From positions 1 through 64,000 of IMG/VR virus record IMGVR_UViG_3300008262_000068: a stretch of 64,000 bases of DNA; one strand, 5' to 3'. The notes beneath the pieces were generated by a model. That model was not told the origin of the DNA and made no database searches. It worked only from the letters and a program-made list of their open reading frames with translations. Position numbers and translations under genes: made by a program. Below, piece by piece: positions 40,356 to 49,408 of the stretch. Source of the stretch: a virus. Each line of letters starts with the position of its first letter. Position 1 is the stretch's first letter.

Positions 40356-43213
40356 GGGCAATCAACGTAACGTCCAGTTCCAATCTTAGTAGAACCAATA
40401 GTAGATAGTGCTTCTGTATCTAGGCAAGCAAGAGATGGAAGAAGTTTTGCTCCATATCCACCGCCACCTACAACAATAATCTCAGGGAATTCGTCAAATG
40501 TTCTTTGTCTATCTAAAATTCTTGCTCCAATTACGAAACCATTATCGTCAATCAATGCTTCAGCAACTCCAAGTTCCCCATTAATGTAAAGATCTGGAAT
40601 TTCAGTATATCCAATTCCTGGTCTAATAACAGTAAAGGCATCAATAATACAACGAACATCATTATCAGTTGCTAGATTTTTCTTGTAACCATATCCACTA
40701 GATTTTACACGTATTTCTGTGAGGAAACCATCTTGATCTAATAGTGCTGTAGCAGTGGCTCCAATTCCAGATCCACCAACAAACACATATGGTGGTTCTG
40801 CCCATGGAGAACCAGGATTGTCAATAGGTATCTCAATAATTCCACCATTACCATCTGTTATAATCTTAGATGGAATTACAGTTGGTGGCTTAAATCCAGA
40901 GAAGACAGTATCCAAACTGTCGCCAATTGATATATCGTAATCATCAAGATTTGCTCCTTCTCCATCATCAGGAACAATCAGAACACTTACAGCAGCTCCT
41001 GTGCCGTTGATTGTAAATGTTAATGTTTCTGTATCCTCTGGTGTATTATCTTCTTCAATTCCAACTGTCACAAAAGCGGCATTATTGTTTACAACAAAAC
41101 TTCCTGTAAGTTTGTTGCCAATAATATCTGCTGGTGTTATTCCATTGCCAGATAACGTATAATAACCAATCGTACCATTTTTCACATTCGTTGTGCTGAT
41201 AGTATAGATGACAAATTCACCTTCCCTTACAGTGCTTCTATCAGAAGTAACTCTGTACGATGGCGTCAGTTCACTATTTGATTGGGAAGGATCTTTAGTA
41301 CCAGGACCATCATCCAATACATCAACTTGATCTGGCGGAAATACATTTGGTAGTGTCCCAAAAGGATTTACATCCTTTGGAGTATATGGATTTCCTGGTT
41401 CTAAAATATTTCTCTCTACAATACGACATCTTCCAATATTTTTAGAGAAATTTGTTTTTACTCCGCCAGATGGAGTTGGAGTATTTAATGAGAGAAATAC
41501 GAAGAAATCTTCATCTCCCTCTGATTGAACATTGTAGAATGTTTTAACTTTGATTTGCTTTTGTGTTTCATTTGGAGCAAATCCGAGAATTCCCTCGTCG
41601 GAATAATAATCTACGCCTGGTGTAGCAGTTCCTTTCTTTAGAGTTTTATAATTTACAGAAGAGGCAACTTCGGTATATCCAGATCTGGATACTGTAAATG
41701 TAGCTTCGTCTCCTTCTTCTACATCAATATCATCAATTGTGTAGATAATCTTGAGTGCTTCCGTTGTTGATCCACTGCCAGTTGGTATGGGAACACCACC
41801 AGTAAATCCAATCGTCGTGATTGCTAAAGGACCACCAGAATATGCCTCAGCACATGTATATTGTGTATAATCTGCACCAGTTGCTGGGAATAAGTTGTCA
41901 ATACTTGATAATAAGTTATCCAAGAAGTCTTCGTCGTTTTCTCCTTCCTTCTTACTACCATCAACACAAACACTCTTATATTTGGCGCATGTTTGATCAG
42001 GACCTGAGCAAGAAATGCCAAGAAGATTTAGAACGAAACTAATTGCTCCACCAATAATATCCAGAGGTCCAGAAATTGCTTGTAAAACCTCTTGTAGAGG
42101 TCCCAAGACAGCATCTAGAAGTTCATTCATCAATGAGTTAATCTTTGAAAGAATGCCATTTACAAGAGTATCAATCTGACAAGCAACAGATCTGTAGATT
42201 TGATTAACAAGATCCATTAGAACGTTTGTCAACCACTCAGCCAAACGATCTCCAAGATCTGCCATTCTACAACCGAGATCTTTGAGGAGATTATTGAACC
42301 ATTGAGTTACTGGTGTTAGGACATTTCCTTCCTCTGATGGATAGATTAACGCCTTAATTAAATCGTTGACTGCTGCCTTTAATTTGTCAATAATAAATCC
42401 TTTAACCTTAGCGATGAAATGACGAATTACTGTCAAAAACTTATTGACATATCTTCTTACAATATTGACACTACTATAAACTGCTCCTGTTGATTTATTG
42501 ACCAGATAAGATCCTAAGTTTCCACCATTGTTTTTGATTTCATTAAACAACTCGCTTAATATGCTAGTTGCTTTTGTTTTCATGTCTTCTTTAGAGCACT
42601 TCTCTGCTACTGTCTGACACCAATTTTCTCTGTTTATACCATCTTCTTTTCTTGTACTGACAGGAACTCTTGGTTTTCCATCTTTTCCTGTTGTGCCATC
42701 TGGCATTCCACCAGTGCTTTTGTTTGTTTCTTCTGATTGTCCGCCTTGTGGATTTTCTGGAGCTGGTTGTCCATCAGTTGCTGGATTTACAGTTGATGGA
42801 ATAGCGGTTGTAAATGGTAGATCATCTGGTCTAGCATTTTTAACGATTGTTGTAGCACCAGGAGTTTGACCAATTGATCCAATAATCAATGGTTTTTGTT
42901 TTTCTGGATCTAAGTAAAATCCAACAACCCAGCATCCAGGTTTTAACTGTGAATTTGCTCCACCTTCATTTCCTGGCATGAAAGGAACTGTCACGGGCAT
43001 CATGACATTTGCCCATGGCAGATCTTTAGTATCAAGCAACTCTTTACTCTGGGGATGCTCACCAACAATTCTTACCTTGTAGCGAGTTCCCCCTTTGTTG
43101 TTTGGTTCATCAGCGGCAGTTCCTTCTACTTGACCTACCCACCAATTAAACCCATCGTTGCCAATCCTCTGTGTTGGGATGAGTTGAGATAATAATTGAT
43201 CCATATTACTCAA
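40352..43213 (-). CDS. baseplate hub protein gp5-like with Calx-beta domains
   Basis: 953 residues. N-terminal OB-fold of gp5 (WWVGQVEG...RYKVRIVGEHP...LPWANVMMPVTVPF...LKPGCWVVGFYLDPEKQKPLIIGSIGQTPG, about 23-120). A long amphipathic helical region (about 200-400) follows. Then Calx-beta-type repeats (VEEGDEATFTVSRSGY...GVDYYSDEGILGFAPNETQKQIKVKTF, about 490-590; a second at about 650-730) and Gly-rich strands to the end. No lysozyme domain like that of T4 gp5 is seen; a wall-degrading domain is instead in the protein at 44872. Forms the puncturing hub with gp27. Confidence 0.85.
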   Translation of the reverse strand: MSNMDQLLSQLIPTQRIGNDGFNWWVGQVEGTAADEPNNKGGTRYKVRIVGEHPQSKELLDTKDLPWANVMMPVTVPFMPGNEGGANSQLKPGCWVVGFYLDPEKQKPLIIGSIGQTPGATTIVKNARPDDLPFTTAIPSTVNPATDGQPAPENPQGGQSEETNKSTGGMPDGTTGKDGKPRVPVSTRKEDGINRENWCQTVAEKCSKEDMKTKATSILSELFNEIKNNGGNLGSYLVNKSTGAVYSSVNIVRRYVNKFLTVIRHFIAKVKGFIIDKLKAAVNDLIKALIYPSEEGNVLTPVTQWFNNLLKDLGCRMADLGDRLAEWLTNVLMDLVNQIYRSVACQIDTLVNGILSKINSLMNELLDAVLGPLQEVLQAISGPLDIIGGAISFVLNLLGISCSGPDQTCAKYKSVCVDGSKKEGENDEDFLDNLLSSIDNLFPATGADYTQYTCAEAYSGGPLAITTIGFTGGVPIPTGSGSTTEALKIIYTIDDIDVEEGDEATFTVSRSGYTEVASSVNYKTLKKGTATPGVDYYSDEGILGFAPNETQKQIKVKTFYNVQSEGDEDFFVFLSLNTPTPSGGVKTNFSKNIGRCRIVERNILEPGNPYTPKDVNPFGTLPNVFPPDQVDVLDDGPGTKDPSQSNSELTPSYRVTSDRSTVREGEFVIYTISTTNVKNGTIGYYTLSGNGITPADIIGNKLTGSFVVNNNAAFVTVGIEEDNTPEDTETLTFTINGTGAAVSVLIVPDDGEGANLDDYDISIGDSLDTVFSGFKPPTVIPSKIITDGNGGIIEIPIDNPGSPWAEPPYVFVGGSGIGATATALLDQDGFLTEIRVKSSGYGYKKNLATDNDVRCIIDAFTVIRPGIGYTEIPDLYINGELGVAEALIDDNGFVIGARILDRQRTFDEFPEIIVVGGGGYGAKLLPSLACLDTEALSTIGSTKIGTGRYVDCP

Positions 43214-43422
43214 TCATCATATACTCTACATTCTAAAGCACCTGGATTGCTATCACAGAAAAGTTCTAGTGATGTTGGATCACGATCATCATTTGGATGA
43301 CGCTCTTTGTATGCTTCTAGAGCGGTAAGTTCTTCTTGTGTATGCCTGCGAGCTTGTGGGGATGTCTGTGGATCATCAAGAATTTTCTTATCTTGTTGAA
43401 TATGTACGTCAATGTTTTCCAT
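43210..43422 (-). CDS. cp12: CP12-like protein
   Basis: 70 residues. The C-terminus SLELFCDSNPGALECRVYDD (Cys56, Cys65) is the redox-loop signature of CP12, and EELTALEAYKERHP resembles the VEELQA core. The N-terminal Cys pair of full CP12 is missing. CP12 ties GAPDH and phosphoribulokinase into an inactive complex and so shuts down the Calvin cycle; the C-terminal half is the part that enters GAPDH. Phage CP12 is known to redirect carbon to the pentose phosphate pathway, which matches gnd in this window. It has a strong AGGAGG site and lies between gp27 and gp5 with ATGA overlap to gp5, so it would be made late. Confidence 0.75.
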   Translation of the reverse strand: MENIDVHIQQDKKILDDPQTSPQARRHTQEELTALEAYKERHPNDDRDPTSLELFCDSNPGALECRVYDD

Positions 43423-43442
43423 TTTAGTTTCCTCCTGTTACA

Positions 43443-44867
43443 TTATTTAGTGCCGTGATAAGAGATGCGATCTTTTGCACCATGAGTATCTCTAGAAAGA
43501 CGAAGAGTTGTTGTAAATCTACCATTTGATCCAACTAGAGTATCATATGAATGTGTTACTTCCATGATTAGATATACACCACTATATTCTGGATCAAATG
43601 GATCATCTTTAGCAAATTTGCTTGGTTGTTTATTTGTGATACGAATATCTATTTTATCACCAGCACAGATTTGAGAATTTCCTGGTATAACAATTGTAAC
43701 ACTTTGATTTGATAATGTCTCATATCTAGCTTTTGATTGAGCAGCATATTCTAAATGTCTATCAGAATATTGAGATGGATTTGTTGCTCCATCCTTTTCG
43801 TAGGGAGATGCTGGTTTATCTTCGTTGTACCAAGTTTCATGATCCAACAGCATGGACATGATTTTAGTTGGATAATCTGCTAGTGTTTTATTAGCAGATA
43901 ATCTTACTGTTGATGGTTCTTCCTGACTACCCAAATGCTTCATATCATCAAAAGCATTCTTCATATTGTAAACGTACTCATCATATTGACCAGTAGAATG
44001 GTTAAAAAAGCACATTTTAGTAGAATACTTACCAAATCTCAATCCAGATATTAGATCCACTTCCGAATTAAAAGTAATTTCACTAATTGTAAATCTATCA
44101 TCTGCTCCATCATCTCGATTTAGTATTTTTTCTACATATGGACCCCATGTTTGAACATTATACTCGGCAGATGGAGTATCAGAACAAAGAGTATCAACAG
44201 AATAAAAATTAAATCCTCTCTTATTTTCCCAGAAGAAAAATCCAGCACTTCCACCCACAGTTTGTTCCTGACCTTCGGTTGCCGTAGAACTTTTTTTAGA
44301 TGAAGTTGGAGTGGAAACGCTCTTTTGTGATGATGGCACAGATTTTGGCATCAACATTGCTGCGATATCAAAAACTCTTTTTCTAGAAGCGATTAACTTT
44401 GTTTCAAATAAACATGGTTCTGTATTAAATTGCTTTCCTGTCTTTAAGTATTCTTTCAAGAGTTTTGCGATAATTTCATCTGGTTTTCCATTTAATGGGA
44501 CCTCAACTCTTACACATTCATTGTTTAATGCCTCTTCGGAAATTAATCCTAGTGTATAAGATTGATCTTGATTTTTTACATATCTATTTCCAATCTTCCA
44601 TACACGCAATGAATATTCTTCACCAGACTGATTGGTATTGGTTTGTATCTTTATCTTTACTATTTCACCACCTTGTATGGGCATAGAGTTGATAAGACCA
44701 CCACTATCAACAACCGCCATCGTTCCCATCAGAAAAGCAAAATTTGTGCTTTCAACATAATTAAAAACCTGAACGAGATTTTTAATGTCAAAGGACTTCT
44801 TTCCGTCAGCAGATGTTATGCTGATGGATGATATTTTAAAATCTGTCGTAGATTGAAATTCTGCCAT
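43443..44867 (-). CDS. baseplate hub protein gp27-like
   Basis: 474 residues. Position between the tape-measure-like gene and gp5, and the tail-barrel-like domains (KNLVQVFNYVESTNFAFLMGTMAVVDSGGLINSMPIQGGEIVKIKIQT at the start; SVTIVIPGNSQICAGDKIDIRI and YLIMEVTHSYD at the end) fit gp27/gpD-type hub proteins, which form the trimer that connects gp5 to the tail tube. A Ser/Thr/Lys-rich linker sits at about 176-205. Length agrees with cyanophage gp27. Confidence 0.8.
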   Translation of the reverse strand: MAEFQSTTDFKISSISITSADGKKSFDIKNLVQVFNYVESTNFAFLMGTMAVVDSGGLINSMPIQGGEIVKIKIQTNTNQSGEEYSLRVWKIGNRYVKNQDQSYTLGLISEEALNNECVRVEVPLNGKPDEIIAKLLKEYLKTGKQFNTEPCLFETKLIASRKRVFDIAAMLMPKSVPSSQKSVSTPTSSKKSSTATEGQEQTVGGSAGFFFWENKRGFNFYSVDTLCSDTPSAEYNVQTWGPYVEKILNRDDGADDRFTISEITFNSEVDLISGLRFGKYSTKMCFFNHSTGQYDEYVYNMKNAFDDMKHLGSQEEPSTVRLSANKTLADYPTKIMSMLLDHETWYNEDKPASPYEKDGATNPSQYSDRHLEYAAQSKARYETLSNQSVTIVIPGNSQICAGDKIDIRITNKQPSKFAKDDPFDPEYSGVYLIMEVTHSYDTLVGSNGRFTTTLRLSRDTHGAKDRISYHGTK

Positions 44868-44871
44868 GATA

Positions 44872-47646
44872 TTACGATACTCTTAGTGCTAGAGCAGCCA
44901 GTCCCATAGAACTGGATCCACCCGATGGTCCTGCCGATGCTACTTGAGCGCCACCGCCACCATTATTATTAATAATTGTTGTGTTTCCTACTGTATCTGC
45001 TTTGGTTCTTCTTCTTTGTGTCATAGCATCCTCTGTAGATGCTTGTGACAACTGTTGTCCAGCAGGAGTTGGTTGACGGGCACTGCCCATCAAATCTGCT
45101 TTTGTCCTTGCCCCTGTTTGTGCTGCTGTTGGAGATCCTTGTGCTGGTTTTGGTTTTGGTTTTGGTTTAGTTGCTTCTAAAAATTCTTTCGCTTTAGACT
45201 TTGGAGCCTGAACATGAACATGGTGATCATGTCCTCCACTTGGATCTTCTCCTCTACCATGAATAGTTTCATATCCTCTTGCTCTCCAAAAATTAATTAC
45301 AAATTCAGCTTGTTCTCTGTTAGCAATAGGAACGTCAAATCCATATCCTTTTTTATGCGCTTCTCCTCTGTGAACATCCTGATAACTTTTATCATCAGCC
45401 AGTGGATTGATGCTAGATCCACCAGAAGCTCCTCTAAGTTCTCTAATTGCTAGATTAAAAGACGCATCTGTAGCAACTCTATTTCCACTAACCTTAAATT
45501 TAGTTCTAGCTTGTCTAAAAGCAAGAATATCTTTTTCTAATTTTGATCCGCCACCAGCTCCCATAGTACTACCAAAATCTTTAATAGCAGCAAGTTTAGC
45601 AGCATTGTTCATTCTATTTTCATATCCTGCCGATCCTGCTTTTTCTCCAGATCTTTCAAATCTAGTCAAGAATAGATCAGCAGCTTCTCTAGAAGTCTTT
45701 GCTCCTTTAAGAGTTTTTAAACTCAAACCACCAGAACCAGTTCGCATCTCTTCCATGATCCATTGGAGTTGTGCTTCTCTGCTATTAACATCCAATTTAT
45801 TTGTCTTAGCCCATTTTTCAAAATTGCCCCATCTATTAGCATCCCACTGAGCAATTCCACGATGTCCAGAAGCATTTTTTGCCTTTGGATCAATAGCAGC
45901 AGTTGATTCCTGCATCAAGTTACCAACAATTCCAGCTGCCTGATCTTTCGTTAAACCTTGGCTCATGAAATAATTCATTGCCTGAGCTTGTCCGCTAGAT
46001 CCACTAAAATCTCCACCTCCAGTAAGATAATCTGCTGGATTTCCTGTTGCTGCAGCCGCACTTCCACCAGTTAAAGCACTGAATAATCCACCCATAAAAC
46101 CTTTAATTTTTCCCCAAACATCAGCAAGACCTTTTCCCATTTTTTCGAAACCACCCTCATTTTCATAATATTGCCTCAATCCTTGAGATTGAATTCTCGC
46201 AAAATCTCTACTATTTGCTTTTTGAGCATCAATCATTCCTTCACCAAACAATCTAAACATTTGTTTGGATTTTGCTTTATCTCCACCAACTAAACCACCT
46301 TCAGCATACCCTCTACCTCCAGTTGGTTTATTCGATCCTCCACCCATGGCATTCATTGCCAACAACGTGCTTCTTCCCCAAGTATTACCAGCGGCATTAC
46401 TCATCACCACTTCACCTTCATCGGCACGAATTGGCACATCATCAATAACGCTTCTATTACCACCAGTTACCAATCCACCACTAGCATATCCTTTTCCTTG
46501 ACCACCAGTTAAATCTCTAGCAACATCAGCTGCTAGAAATCCCCATCCAATTGGTCCTGGAATAGCAGATCCTGCTGATAAAGCAGCACCTAAGATATCT
46601 CCCCTACTTAGTGCTTCACCCGCTAAACCGAGACCGATTGCTGTTTGAGCACCTGGGATCATTCTTGCTGCTGTTTTTCCTCCCATTTTCATTAATGCCT
46701 TGGCGCCACCTTTACCAGCAACTGCTGCTCCTGCCCTAGGTAATGCCCTAGCAACGCCCCTGGCGCCAACACCAGGAGCAGCTTTACCAATAATCTTTCC
46801 AGCGGCACCCAGAGCAGTTCCTAGTCCTAATCCACCGCCTCCACCGCCACGATTGCCGCCAGTAAGTGATCCCAAACCACCAGTTGGTGTGATAAAACCA
46901 GAATTATCAGATCCTGCTTCTAACGCCTTTTCTTCATCTCTTGCTAAAGATCTATTCGCTATCTTTTCTGCCGATGCTTTTGCATTTTGAGCAATTTGCT
47001 TATCTGCTGCTGTCTGTGCTTTTACAGCGTCAACTAGAGAACCAACTACATTTGTGAGATTTTCTACAGATCCTACAACTGCCGCATCACCTTTCGTTAC
47101 TAGTGAAGCACTTGAAATACCTGAAGCTCCAGCAGATGCTACACTCGCAGTAGCATTCATTTGTGCTTTTGATTTCTTTAAATATTCTTTTCTCTCTTCT
47201 GAAGTTAAGTATCTCCCAGTTTGTGGATCTACTCCAGTTTGTGCTGCTTTAAAAAACGCTTCACTATCTAATTTTTTTGGAGCAGCAGAAATGCCAGGAA
47301 TATTTGTAAAAGTTCCGCCTTTTGTTGGTGATACACCACCTGGACCTCCAGGTGATAATGATGGAATTCCAGATTTTAGAAAACCAGCAACAGCAGACTG
47401 GTTTAGCATTTTTAGTGCTGGTGGTTGATTTGAACTACCGATATCAGTAACTCTTACTGCCTTTAATCCTTCATCAACAATTCCACCTTTTTGTGTTGTT
47501 GCTAAAGATCCACCTTTTTCTTCTGGTCCACCTTGCTTTTTTGGAAGAAGTTCTTTTATTCTTTTATATAAATTATAAAGATCCCTTGGATTTTGCCAAA
47601 ATCTGTCTCCAGATACTGATTGTGGTGTAAGAAAACCGTGTGCCAT
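44872..47646 (-). CDS. tape-measure/tail-lysin protein
   Basis: 924 residues. N-terminal half is Gly/Ala-rich with hydrophobic helices (about 260-385), as in tail tape measures. A phage tail lysozyme domain follows (NYFMSQGLTKDQAAGIVGNLMQESTAAI...GHRGIAQWD, about 556-690), then a peptidase-like segment with GYGFDVPIANREQAEFVINFWRARGYETIHGRGEDPSGGHDHHVHVQAP (about 770-815), whose His/Asp pattern resembles M15 D,D-carboxypeptidases. Expected to set tail length and cut the host wall during DNA injection. It follows gp26/gp51, as tape measures follow their chaperones. Confidence 0.8.
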   Translation of the reverse strand: MAHGFLTPQSVSGDRFWQNPRDLYNLYKRIKELLPKKQGGPEEKGGSLATTQKGGIVDEGLKAVRVTDIGSSNQPPALKMLNQSAVAGFLKSGIPSLSPGGPGGVSPTKGGTFTNIPGISAAPKKLDSEAFFKAAQTGVDPQTGRYLTSEERKEYLKKSKAQMNATASVASAGASGISSASLVTKGDAAVVGSVENLTNVVGSLVDAVKAQTAADKQIAQNAKASAEKIANRSLARDEEKALEAGSDNSGFITPTGGLGSLTGGNRGGGGGGLGLGTALGAAGKIIGKAAPGVGARGVARALPRAGAAVAGKGGAKALMKMGGKTAARMIPGAQTAIGLGLAGEALSRGDILGAALSAGSAIPGPIGWGFLAADVARDLTGGQGKGYASGGLVTGGNRSVIDDVPIRADEGEVVMSNAAGNTWGRSTLLAMNAMGGGSNKPTGGRGYAEGGLVGGDKAKSKQMFRLFGEGMIDAQKANSRDFARIQSQGLRQYYENEGGFEKMGKGLADVWGKIKGFMGGLFSALTGGSAAAATGNPADYLTGGGDFSGSSGQAQAMNYFMSQGLTKDQAAGIVGNLMQESTAAIDPKAKNASGHRGIAQWDANRWGNFEKWAKTNKLDVNSREAQLQWIMEEMRTGSGGLSLKTLKGAKTSREAADLFLTRFERSGEKAGSAGYENRMNNAAKLAAIKDFGSTMGAGGGSKLEKDILAFRQARTKFKVSGNRVATDASFNLAIRELRGASGGSSINPLADDKSYQDVHRGEAHKKGYGFDVPIANREQAEFVINFWRARGYETIHGRGEDPSGGHDHHVHVQAPKSKAKEFLEATKPKPKPKPAQGSPTAAQTGARTKADLMGSARQPTPAGQQLSQASTEDAMTQRRRTKADTVGNTTIINNNGGGGAQVASAGPSGGSSSMGLAALALRVS

Positions 47647-47651
47647 TAGCT

Positions 47652-47843
47652 TTACGCTGCTCGTTCTTGTTCTTGTCTAACTTGTTCCAAGTATTGCATT
47701 AAAAGAGTAGTATAAACTTGTCTCTCCCAAGGCATCATATTTTCAATCTCGATCAAGCTATATTTATGGTGCTGCATCAAGGCAAAGTTGGTTTTATAAT
47801 ACCCTTCCAAACTATTATGGAAGAGTGCTATCCGAAAAAATTT
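47652..47843 (-). CDS. gp51-like segment reached by -1 frameshift from gp26
   Basis: This frame has no ATG, GTG or TTG start upstream of the slip site back to a TGA in the gp26 coding region. It continues 61 codons past A_AAT_TTT (minus strand, 47837-47843) as FRIALFHNSLEGYYKTNFALMQHHKYSLIEIENMMPWERQVYTTLLMQYL and ends at TAA 47652-47654. It would give a gp26-gp51 fusion of about 297 residues. An inner ATG (MQHHKYS) could give a 41-residue protein. Position corresponds to T4 gene 51, a hub assembly catalyst. Confidence 0.75.
   Translation of the reverse strand, partial: KFFRIALFHNSLEGYYKTNFALMQHHKYSLIEIENMMPWERQVYTTLLMQYLEQVRQEQERAA
47761..47768 (-). promoter_or_regulatory. late-type box CATAAATA
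   Basis: Inside the gp51-like segment, about 115 nt before the tape-measure-like gene. Matches the T4 late consensus except the first base; may be coincidental coding sequence. Confidence 0.35.
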
Positions 47844-48544
47844 GTTAGTCCCGAAATAGTGTATTCTGACACAACTCCAGTTGTGGGATTTTTGATAGAA
47901 AACGTATGTTCTAGTCTTGGAGTATCGTTGAAAAACTGCTGAACTTTCTCAAATTGTTGATTTGTGAAGCCTTCAACAAAATCTACAAATTCCTTTTTGC
48001 TTGTCGTTGAACTATCATAGACTTCTTCACCATCATAAATCTGATCAATACAAGAAGCGATATTTTCAATTACACCATCAGCAGTTACTGAAGTACCTAA
48101 AATAGAATTTTTCACAAAATCATCAAATGCTGGGTATTTCATAATTACACCCATTTTATCAGTCAATTCAATTTTATTAGAATGTCCTTCTGGTTTTGTT
48201 ACCTTTACTTCAAGCAAATTGAGATTATATTTCACCACTGTTTCTTCATCATCTCTACAAGTGATATTCATCTCAACGACTTCACCAACAGAAACAGCAC
48301 GAATTTGAAGAAAAATGTATTCCAGATCAAATGATGCTAATTCTTCGATTTTGACGCCTTTTGTTTGGATACATCCTTTCAATAAAGTCTTCAAAGCATC
48401 TTCTACTTGCTTTTCATCATTTGTCTCTAGTGCCAGCAAAAGTAGTTTCTCTTCTTTTACTACAAATGGGCGATATTTGATTTTTTTGCCAGATGAAGGG
48501 ATTTCCAACTCATACGTTGGAAGAACAACTTGTGGTAATGCCAT
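47828..48544 (-). CDS. baseplate hub assembly protein gp26-like
   Basis: 238 residues: YELEIPSSGKKIKYRPFVVKEEKLLLLALETND...ALKTLLKGC at the N-terminus is the hallmark of the T4 baseplate gp26 family. The C-terminus ends GLTNFFG at a stop directly after a perfect X_XXY_YYZ slippery heptamer. Located just upstream of the tape-measure gene, the position of tail assembly chaperones in other phages. Confidence 0.85.
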   Translation of the reverse strand: MALPQVVLPTYELEIPSSGKKIKYRPFVVKEEKLLLLALETNDEKQVEDALKTLLKGCIQTKGVKIEELASFDLEYIFLQIRAVSVGEVVEMNITCRDDEETVVKYNLNLLEVKVTKPEGHSNKIELTDKMGVIMKYPAFDDFVKNSILGTSVTADGVIENIASCIDQIYDGEEVYDSSTTSKKEFVDFVEGFTNQQFEKVQQFFNDTPRLEHTFSIKNPTTGVVSEYTISGLTNFFG

Positions 48545-48567
48545 TATGTTTAGACCAGATCATATGT

Positions 48568-48575
48568 ATATTTAG
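48568..48575 (-). promoter_or_regulatory. late-type box CTAAATAT
   Basis: About 24 nt upstream of the gp26 ATG, same variant as at 39311. Confidence 0.45.
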
Positions 48576-48596
48576 TTCGTCTTTTTTAACGATTTT

Positions 48597-48616
48597 TTGG
48601 CGGAAAATTTTTTTCC
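48597..48616. repeat. 20-bp repeat shared with 52267-52286
   Basis: Starts TTGGCGGAAAA and ends in seven T and CC. At 52267 the same sequence is the left half of a full palindrome (terminator); here the right half is missing. Lies between the end of gp54 and the late box of gp26. Confidence 0.6.
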
Positions 48617-48636
48617 AATTTCATGTAATTGAAAAA

Positions 48637-49374
48637 TCAATTTTGTTTTCCAGGAACAACCCTCTGTTCAACTTGTCTTCTCTGCGTTGGATTGTACATT
48701 CCACCAAGAGTTCCAGCAACAGATGTAATATTATTTGGAACAGTATAATGTCTTGAATATGAGAATTGAGCTGATACCTTTGTTATCTGAGAGTTGCCAT
48801 ATGATAGTGGTATGGCGTCAATAGCATATGGATACGCATTTTCTAGAACATATGTAATTGGAGCTCTTTGATTTGCTGCGTATGGTCCTTGCTCCGTTTT
48901 ACTGATCAACATAGTACAAGCATATTCATTTCTATACTTGAGACGCACTGCTCTATTTTCTGGTCGTATACTTGTCGTTGCTAAAGATTGTAATTGCGCT
49001 AAAGATTTATTATTTTGCTGATCCTGCCATTCTTGAACAGTTCCTAACTTACCATCGCCACTAAAAATAAAATCCAACCACTTATTTAAAAATTTTAGTG
49101 CTGATAGATTAGCATCCAACATAAATCCAAGTTGTATCTCAGTATACACTCGTGTATGTGGATACTGGACAGTGCCACTGCCAACATACAATCCATTAAC
49201 GGATCCCTGGGCAGTATTACTATTGGGCAATTGTGCCTCATCACAAAATAATGAGACGATTGTATCTAACTCATTAAAAGTAACTTTTGGATTAATGAAC
49301 TTAACCTCAAAGTTATTACTGTATGACATTCCGCCATACTTAGCAATAGTATTGATGAAGTTATTTACTGACAC
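48637..49374 (-). CDS. baseplate tail-tube initiator gp54-like
   Basis: 245 residues, GTG start at 49374 (MSVNNFINTIAKYGGMSYSNNFEVKF). Beta-rich tail-tube fold with LFCDEAQLPNSNTAQGSVNGLYVGSGTVQYPHTRVYTEIQLGFML and YAIDAIPLSYGNSQITKVSAQFSYSRHY. Similar in plan to gp19/gp54 tube proteins; gp54 is favoured because it lies with baseplate genes and is divergently paired with gp4-gp48-gp53. gp54 caps the hub and starts tail-tube polymerisation. Confidence 0.7.
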   Translation of the reverse strand: MSVNNFINTIAKYGGMSYSNNFEVKFINPKVTFNELDTIVSLFCDEAQLPNSNTAQGSVNGLYVGSGTVQYPHTRVYTEIQLGFMLDANLSALKFLNKWLDFIFSGDGKLGTVQEWQDQQNNKSLAQLQSLATTSIRPENRAVRLKYRNEYACTMLISKTEQGPYAANQRAPITYVLENAYPYAIDAIPLSYGNSQITKVSAQFSYSRHYTVPNNITSVAGTLGGMYNPTQRRQVEQRVVPGKQN

Positions 49375-49400
49375 GCTAAATACCTATGTTGGTACAACTA

Positions 49401-49408
49401 TATTTATG
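49401..49408 (-). promoter_or_regulatory. late-type box CATAAATA in a divergent start region
   Basis: Points to gp54 (27 nt away) on the minus strand; its complement overlaps the ATG of the plus-strand gp4 gene. No separate plus-strand late box is evident in this 32-nt region. Confidence 0.5.

Noticed and set aside
48637-49374. Tail tube protein gp19 as identity
   Set aside because: Fold is compatible, but its position with baseplate genes and divergence from gp4/gp48/gp53 favour gp54.
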